DNA of 20,404 nt from a virus: positions 1-20,404 of IMG/VR virus record IMGVR_UViG_3300031801_000038; one strand, given 5' to 3'. The position numbers and the translations under genes are program-made. Shown here piece after piece: positions 16,701 through 20,404 of the stretch. Numbering within the stretch: position 1 is the stretch's first letter; each line of letters begins with the position of its first letter. The notes below the pieces were generated by a model. That model saw nothing but the letters and a program-made list of their open reading frames with translations. It was not told the origin of the DNA and ran no database searches.

Positions 16701-17092
16701 AGGTATATGATGTGACAATTGATACATTCCCTATTGTCAATGCCTATCCTGGTGTTTATATTTATGTAGAGCCTCGTGGTTGGTCACCAAGTTCGAACAG
16801 CAAAGATCTTACAGAGCTAGGCATTGGAGGGTATCACATGATATGGAAATCTGAACACTCCTTCGCACCAGGAAAAGCTGAATCAAAAATATATGCCAAA
16901 TGGGTCGCCTCCATAGGAACTTGTGCTTCGAAGAGATCTATTGATGATCCAGCCGATAGCGGTGGTGGATCCACCGATGGGGATAAAGTTACCAAATGTG
17001 GCAGTATGCTAAAAAAGATTGAGGAAGGAAAAACCGCCGGCGAAGCCGCGGCGGCCACGAGAGATGAGGTGGGGGCCGCCCCCGCAAAATAA
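13754..17092 (+). CDS. Large baseplate-region virion protein, family unknown
   Basis: A 1112-aa protein that I cannot assign to a T4 gene. AGGATACTAGAAG before the ATG may serve as ribosome binding site. Residues 1-240 are Ala/Gln/Lys-rich helices, with a long coiled-coil-like stretch at about 125-235. Residues 240-600 are a mixed domain (PMIRLYKVVQ, KDFSFTYDGNNP, FTINYLAYIEEFF), and 600-700 is a charged Lys/Glu linker. The C-terminal domain at about 910-1060 contains SMGRQDGLVKNISLSKTTAKY, YPGVYIYVEPRG, LGIGGYHMIWKSEH and KIYAKWVAS, a beta-rich pattern like that of phage baseplate proteins. It ends in a Gly/Ser/Ala tail of low complexity. The position after gp53-like and before another structural gene makes a baseplate hub or wedge role likely; this is inference from context. 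Confidence 0.85.
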   Translation: MSVHIIEPEAGEPTSQAEIIKANAAENLKYYNDIIKAVKAYGKHTDAAYDAAQDAGVDSWVAHFSLITWADLAPLVVVDENITKQNAEGLLQANQNITNLMSMFGLYTQMATPDSFVSKHAEELEEKLKEQPTAMSGKGKATAAEIARAVKQAKTQAKTIARKISKYYQNVEEAYSAGRAEDKAKAAANADYQSLTAQQIGQQAMAATAQGLGQAVAQQSAEQKAKDAALAAAVSGSITKEQVLYREQCFLMANIQEFINYKRNMDKTNKVLPYQPNMDSGVNACLLAEDSPFAFMNKLTQYPHAKEFFAMTPAQLSNLVPMIRLYKVVQGNNGEETDVEFNFFSNTTFNEIQNYTKDKEKRGFGVGIKDFSFTYDGNNPFAAKKSIKAKLTLFANGLDELFMCRGANKCDSTVKKDYSTSYRYVDLALKTGRSKSSKKSTDVGKPQEGCTTSVDPEANLAKLNFRLKAVVGWAMPHNFPNAVDNPKLLDALNNSFVTLNLTPTIHDFDIDEIGRVNFTINYLAYIEEFFDQPQFNIFADPEISAKRTLRRLIFQSLEDQSECKATEINELKKMEADKIAVEKKESIQFITKQLLKPNDQNKSKMKYINLKREELVKFQFEGLFYQMPEGGVTSLIVDNTSDPKALMAEMDKTMSKLTDKEKKGSDPPKDSTEEENKDAFDKLMMEPGSEQIPFFYVSDLVDVILKGIGENLNTLPTNLASQFFKVEEEFPAAALADMGQVISLIKSETTIAAKFAERFKKFRVFLGPLEVKDFKGGFSQTNASIGDMPISFKYFLEWLTKKMLALDDTTYHLAKFLNDFFNLLLKEFMNNDTCFRVNANQKVRLTQATITSYKKKGAKGPDEITQAILKGGGKRLNMDSVGPPKGSIPMPLLNISGPEDLPLTHKSVDFETNYLTFFAGRVQPSEFMNGNRIEDEKRGLFHFSMGRQDGLVKNISLSKTTAKYLKEVRFEQDGYDGLKQLREVYDVTIDTFPIVNAYPGVYIYVEPRGWSPSSNSKDLTELGIGGYHMIWKSEHSFAPGKAESKIYAKWVASIGTCASKRSIDDPADSGGGSTDGDKVTKCGSMLKKIEEGKTAGEAAAATRDEVGAAPAK

Positions 17093-17106
17093 AAAGGAGC
17101 CAATAA

Positions 17107-18318
17107 ATGTCCGAATTTTATGCTGCAGGGAATAATGAATCCACTAAAGCTCTATTCTTAAAGAGAACCTACTATAGAGGAACCACCACTGACTCAAAGA
17201 ATTTATCCAATTTGGTAGATTTTAATTTTGGAGAAAAGTATTTTTATGGTAGAGTCAACCGCTTTTTTATGCCGATGCATTATGTTAATCGTACGATTGC
17301 TTTGAAGGGGTTGACGGGAAATGATGAGAATGGTGTCCCACTGAGGGCCATGAGCTTTGTGGTAGATGCGTTTAAAGATTTAAGTCAACAATTTAATAAA
17401 TGTGCTTTAACCGGCAAGATAGATAACAATGATTTGTTCTTATCTAGTTTAAAAGTATACAAAGCATTTGAGGATCCGGTGGTCCAGTATAATAAATATT
17501 TAGCTAGCACGTTGGATGTAGTAGCTATGCAATTTATAAAAGGCAAAGTCGTATTTAAAAATTTTGATGAATTCATAAATGAATTGATGGGTTTTTTAAT
17601 AGCCCTTACGCGCCAATATCCTATTACAATGCCAGCATATATTAAAAGCAAATATTGCTCCATCACAACATCAGGACTCGCAATTGAAATAGCAGATCTC
17701 GATGCATCTAATGATAATATTAAAACCGAACAATTTGTTCAAAGTTTAAATTGGGATTTCTATGTGAATGCGTGTAATACTTATGGGTTTATGATTGATA
17801 AGTTTGTACCGTGGCGATTGGTAGCAGACATTGGTTCGACGCCCATGTTACAATATGCAAAAAACTATCCATTTTTGAATTCAACCGATGCAATCATTAA
17901 TCTTGGATACAGTACATCCCAGAACGACTTTTATAATAAATTTAAATATTATTTATTAAATTTGTATAATAAAGTTAAAGGGAAAGGGTTCCTAGTCACT
18001 GAGGATTGCGGTGGAATTACTCAAGCCAAACTTGTAGTTCCCGAAGAATATGACATAGCCAAATTGACGAGCAAATATAATGAGATCTATTTCCTTCAAT
18101 TATATTTTACTCTGCGTTTTAATGAGGAAGTGTCTCCCTTGGATGAGGGGGACCGAACACGCCTAATAGATGACGCCATCGAAATGTATATGAGCCAGGG
18201 GATAGAAAAAAGTTTATACAATTTTGAAAGAATTCTTAGTAAACCATTTGACTATCGCGGCTCTTTGAGTTATATTAATAAACACCAGCAAGCAGTTCGC
18301 GATTCGGAGGGCCCTTGA
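17107..18318 (+). CDS. Virion-associated protein of unknown family
   Basis: A 403-aa protein with a strong ribosome binding site (AAAAAGGAG) in the 14-base gap before the ATG. It is rich in Tyr, Phe, Asn and Lys, with no signal peptide and no clear membrane segment; a hydrophobic stretch around residue 160 (INELMGFLIALTRQYP) is amphipathic. I see a helical central part with repeated aromatic residues (FYVNACNTYGFMIDKFVPW, NKFKYYLLNLYNKVKG) and a C-terminal helical region. It resembles no T4 protein I know. It sits directly after the 1112-aa baseplate-region gene and shares the operon, so a structural or tail-assembly role is likely but unproven. Its stop codon overlaps the polymerase start (TTGA at 18315-18318). 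Confidence 0.85.
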   Translation: MSEFYAAGNNESTKALFLKRTYYRGTTTDSKNLSNLVDFNFGEKYFYGRVNRFFMPMHYVNRTIALKGLTGNDENGVPLRAMSFVVDAFKDLSQQFNKCALTGKIDNNDLFLSSLKVYKAFEDPVVQYNKYLASTLDVVAMQFIKGKVVFKNFDEFINELMGFLIALTRQYPITMPAYIKSKYCSITTSGLAIEIADLDASNDNIKTEQFVQSLNWDFYVNACNTYGFMIDKFVPWRLVADIGSTPMLQYAKNYPFLNSTDAIINLGYSTSQNDFYNKFKYYLLNLYNKVKGKGFLVTEDCGGITQAKLVVPEEYDIAKLTSKYNEIYFLQLYFTLRFNEEVSPLDEGDRTRLIDDAIEMYMSQGIEKSLYNFERILSKPFDYRGSLSYINKHQQAVRDSEGP

Positions 18319-19505
18319 TATTCCAGACACTGGATGATAAAACAGAATGCGTGGGTGTGTATGCGGACGGTAAACTTTATTTTGAGGATATACCATCGGA
18401 TTTAACGCACACCTGGAAATACACCGGCACCCTAAAGAACAAAGAGATAAAGTATGCATGGCTTTATTGCAGCGGCCGTAGTTTAGAACAAGCAGCCCCA
18501 GAAGACATGCTAGCCGAATTGGCAAAAGCCCAGCGTCGGTTTAATGCCTATATGAAATCTTTTAGAATTGCGAAGATTAATATGCGTGAACATTGTGTAT
18601 TCGATTTAGTGCCCGCAGATTTCCTTAAACAGTTTTGCGAAATAAAAAATAAGATTACTAAGTATGTGTTTGAGAATTATGATAAACCAGATCACTATGA
18701 CCATCTAGCGGAGGTGCAAGCACTTCTTTATAAAATTAAATACCAAGATTTAAACCTCACCAATGATGGGTGTAGAAATCTTTTTTACAGAACCAGAGAT
18801 AGAGACAAAATTAAAAACCTTCTCGATGGTTATACACATATCGACTATAATTTGTTTGGAACGGTAACAGGGAGATTGGCCACCAACCCCGAGTCCTTTC
18901 CCATGTTGACTCTCCGTCAAGACTATCGCAAAATTATTAAACCTCACAACGATTTCTTTTTGTCGTTAGATTATAATGGAGCAGAGGTACGTACACTGCT
19001 AGGGCTATCCGGAGTGGAACAACCTACGGGGGACATTCACCAATGGAATATGGAAAATGTATTCGGTTCGCAGATGAATATAAATAGAGAGGTTGCTAAA
19101 ACACTTTTCTTTGCCTGGTTATATAACCCCTCCTCTCGCGCGATTGACACGGAATACTATGATCGTCAGAAGCTGTTGGGACAATGGTATACCGATGGTA
19201 TAATCACCACCCCTTACCATAGGAGCATCAAGGTAACCGAAGAAAAAGCATTCAATTATCTGATCCAAAGCACGACTGCAGACATTGTACTGGAGAAAGC
19301 TGTAGAGATTGATAAGATGCTAGAGGGAAAGAAATCATTTATTTCCCATATCATTCATGACGAAATTGTAATCGACTTAGCGGACGAAGAGAGGGATCTT
19401 ACGCCCCAGATTAAGAAGGTGTTCAGCGAAACACGATACGGAAGTTATATGGTAAATCTTCAGGCCGGCAAAAATTATTTTGACCTAAAAGAGTTGAAGT
19501 TATGA
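18315..19505 (+). CDS. Compact family-A DNA polymerase (polymerase domain only)
   Basis: A 396-aa protein with the PolI-type polymerase core. Motifs in order: TGRLAT (185-190, R187 like E. coli R668); motif A SLDYNGAEVR with catalytic D219 and E224; O-helix R258-K262-F266-Y270, exactly the R-x3-K-x3-F-x3-Y spacing of E. coli R754/K758/F762/Y766; QSTTADIV (318-325); motif C HIIHDEIVID with H348, D349, E350. The residue matching E. coli 762 is Phe. There is no 3'-5' or 5'-3' exonuclease domain, and motif B to C is only 87 residues (124 in E. coli), so the fingers appear trimmed. It starts at TTG 18315 with GGAGGG (18306-18311) just upstream; the next in-frame ATG, at residue 65, would still keep the motifs. 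Lying at the end of a tail operon, it is unusual, since T4 uses a family-B polymerase. Confidence 0.88.
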   Translation: MIFQTLDDKTECVGVYADGKLYFEDIPSDLTHTWKYTGTLKNKEIKYAWLYCSGRSLEQAAPEDMLAELAKAQRRFNAYMKSFRIAKINMREHCVFDLVPADFLKQFCEIKNKITKYVFENYDKPDHYDHLAEVQALLYKIKYQDLNLTNDGCRNLFYRTRDRDKIKNLLDGYTHIDYNLFGTVTGRLATNPESFPMLTLRQDYRKIIKPHNDFFLSLDYNGAEVRTLLGLSGVEQPTGDIHQWNMENVFGSQMNINREVAKTLFFAWLYNPSSRAIDTEYYDRQKLLGQWYTDGIITTPYHRSIKVTEEKAFNYLIQSTTADIVLEKAVEIDKMLEGKKSFISHIIHDEIVIDLADEERDLTPQIKKVFSETRYGSYMVNLQAGKNYFDLKELKL

Positions 19506-20341
19506 TTTCCATTGTAGGACTAGGGAATGCCGCATCCGCCATTGCGGAAAATTTTAATGCAACCTCCAATTATAATGTGTTTTTAATGAATGATAAGGTA
19601 TCTCGCACGTCTAAGTATAAATTTAAATTAAAGTCCTATGAAAAACCAGAAGAATATGAGAAGAACATCCCTAATGTAAAAAAGTTTTTTAGTAATCTCG
19701 ATGAGCACGTGCAGTTTTTGATTGTGGGTTCTTCCTATAGCTCGAATTATTCATTAGGCATTTTACAACAATTGAAAAAGAAGAGAGTAGATATTATTTA
19801 TATCAAGCCAGATATAGAATTGTTGACCGGGGTTCCCAAGCTGCTTGAAAACGTAGCATTTGGTGTGCTCCAAGAGTATGCGCGCTCCGCCTTATTAAAT
19901 TCGATGACTCTTATATCAAATTTTAAACTGGAAGAGATCCTCCAAAACGTTCCGGTGAAAGAGTATTACAATGTACTCAATAATTCTATTTACTCCACAG
20001 TACATTACTTAAACTTTTTTGAACACAATGAGCCAGAAATTGGTTTAGTAGCTAAGCCGTCTGAGTTATGTCGGATTAGAACGGTAGGAATTTTAGACAT
20101 GGAAACTCTTGAAGAAAAGTGGCTCTTTGACCTTGACGTTGAGAGAGAACTATGTTATTATATGTGTATCAATCAAAAAAGATTGGAGGAAGAGGGTGGC
20201 TTACACCGGAAGATCGTAGGAATGTTGAAGAGCAAACCAAGGAATGCCTTTCGCAAGATTTCGTATGCGATTTACGAGACGCCTTTACAACAAGACTTTG
20301 GGTTTGTCGTGGCCCACACAAACACGATACAATCAAATTAA
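19502..20341 (+). CDS. Possible divergent tubulin/FtsZ-like protein
   Basis: A 279-aa protein whose ATG overlaps the polymerase stop (ATGA). It starts directly with a beta strand and glycine loop (ISIVGLGNAASAIAENF, residues 2-18), then a second strand (NVFLMND, 25-31). A further strand ends in a Ser-rich loop (FLIVGSSYSSNYSLGILQQL, 72-91) where FtsZ/tubulin has GGGTG(S/T)G. Next come IIYIKPD (98-104), a helix NVAFGVLQEYARSAL, and TLISNFKLEEIL (136-147), an order that mirrors FtsZ's VVTxPF...EG...helix...LIVIPN. The GGGTG box and the NxDxxD catalytic loop are not conserved, so GTP hydrolysis is doubtful. The simpler alternative is a Rossmann NAD-binding protein of unknown role. The C-terminal 90 residues are charged and unassigned. 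The gene call is firm; the family is a hypothesis. Confidence 0.85.
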   Translation: MISIVGLGNAASAIAENFNATSNYNVFLMNDKVSRTSKYKFKLKSYEKPEEYEKNIPNVKKFFSNLDEHVQFLIVGSSYSSNYSLGILQQLKKKRVDIIYIKPDIELLTGVPKLLENVAFGVLQEYARSALLNSMTLISNFKLEEILQNVPVKEYYNVLNNSIYSTVHYLNFFEHNEPEIGLVAKPSELCRIRTVGILDMETLEEKWLFDLDVERELCYYMCINQKRLEEEGGLHRKIVGMLKSKPRNAFRKISYAIYETPLQQDFGFVVAHTNTIQSN

Positions 20342-20345
20342 ACTC

Positions 20346-20374
20346 TTGACTTGCTTTGTCGAGAGTGTTATAAT
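20346..20374 (+). promoter_or_regulatory. Sigma70-type promoter
   Basis: TTGACT (20346-20351), a 17-base spacer and TATAAT (20369-20374): 5 of 6 and 6 of 6 consensus with optimal spacing. It begins five bases after the stop of the preceding gene and points to a new unit outside the window. Such host-type promoters usually drive early phage genes. Confidence 0.85.
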
Positions 20375-20375
20375 A

Positions 20376-20400
20376 GAACAATAAGGAACGCTTATTGTTC
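20376..20400 (+). promoter_or_regulatory. Perfect inverted repeat at the transcription start
   Basis: GAACAATAAG / CTTATTGTTC (20376-20385, 20391-20400) is a perfect 10-bp repeat around GAACG. It spans the expected start point (about 20381), so it could be an operator that blocks the promoter or a hairpin near the 5' end of the mRNA. No T-run is visible before the window ends, though a terminator cannot be excluded. Confidence 0.6.
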
Positions 20401-20404
20401 ACTC

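Noticed and set aside
20152-20349. 65-codon plus-strand frame at the right end
   Set aside because: It lies within the 279-aa gene in another frame, with no start signal and no recognisable composition.
1-20404. tRNA genes, CRISPR arrays, insertion sequences, integrase or attachment sites
   Set aside because: Looked for by eye on both strands; no cloverleaf, regularly spaced repeats, transposase or recombinase motifs were seen.

Overview
This window is a stretch of the late (virion) gene region of a T4-like contractile-tailed phage, or of a metagenomic contig from one. Every supported gene is on the + strand, genes are tightly packed, and the T4-type proteins are divergent in sequence, larger than or rearranged from their T4 counterparts. 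That suggests a distant T4 relative such as a marine or environmental myovirus. The host cannot be named from the sequence.

Layout. The left end (1-839) is the 3' part of the major capsid gene (gp23 family), closed by a strong terminator. Two small single-gene units follow, each ended by its own GC-rich hairpin terminator: a 166-aa Gly/Ser/Thr-rich protein that may be a capsid decoration protein, and a 74-aa very basic protein with a Lys-Thr tail. The neck block comes next: gp13-like (1894-3165), gp14-like (3173-3664) and gp15-like tail-completion protein (3654-4529). Then come the tail sheath (gp18, 998 aa, much larger than in T4) and tail tube (gp19). A gp26-like zinc-ribbon baseplate protein is followed by a small ORF (9146-9397) that has no ribosome binding site and lies just past a T7 run, immediately upstream of the tape-measure gene (9455-12301). 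The baseplate block holds a tube-initiator-like protein, a gp53-like LysM protein, and two large unrecognised proteins (1112 and 403 aa).

The 3' end of the same transcription unit changes subject. Joined by 4-base stop/start overlaps are a compact family-A DNA polymerase (18315-19505) with all catalytic motifs but no exonuclease domain, and a 279-aa protein (19502-20341) whose fold pattern looks to me like a very divergent tubulin/FtsZ relative. A near-consensus sigma70-type promoter with a perfect 10-bp inverted repeat over its start region (20346-20400) opens another unit at the window edge.

How it works together. Capsid, neck, sheath, tube, tape measure and baseplate genes together build the head-tail junction and the contractile tail. 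Transcription seems to be divided by hairpin terminators, and five intergenic gaps share a CTATTTA box that may be this phage's late-promoter or processing signal. No tRNA, CRISPR array, insertion sequence or integrase was seen. All non-coding gaps are shorter than 150 bases.
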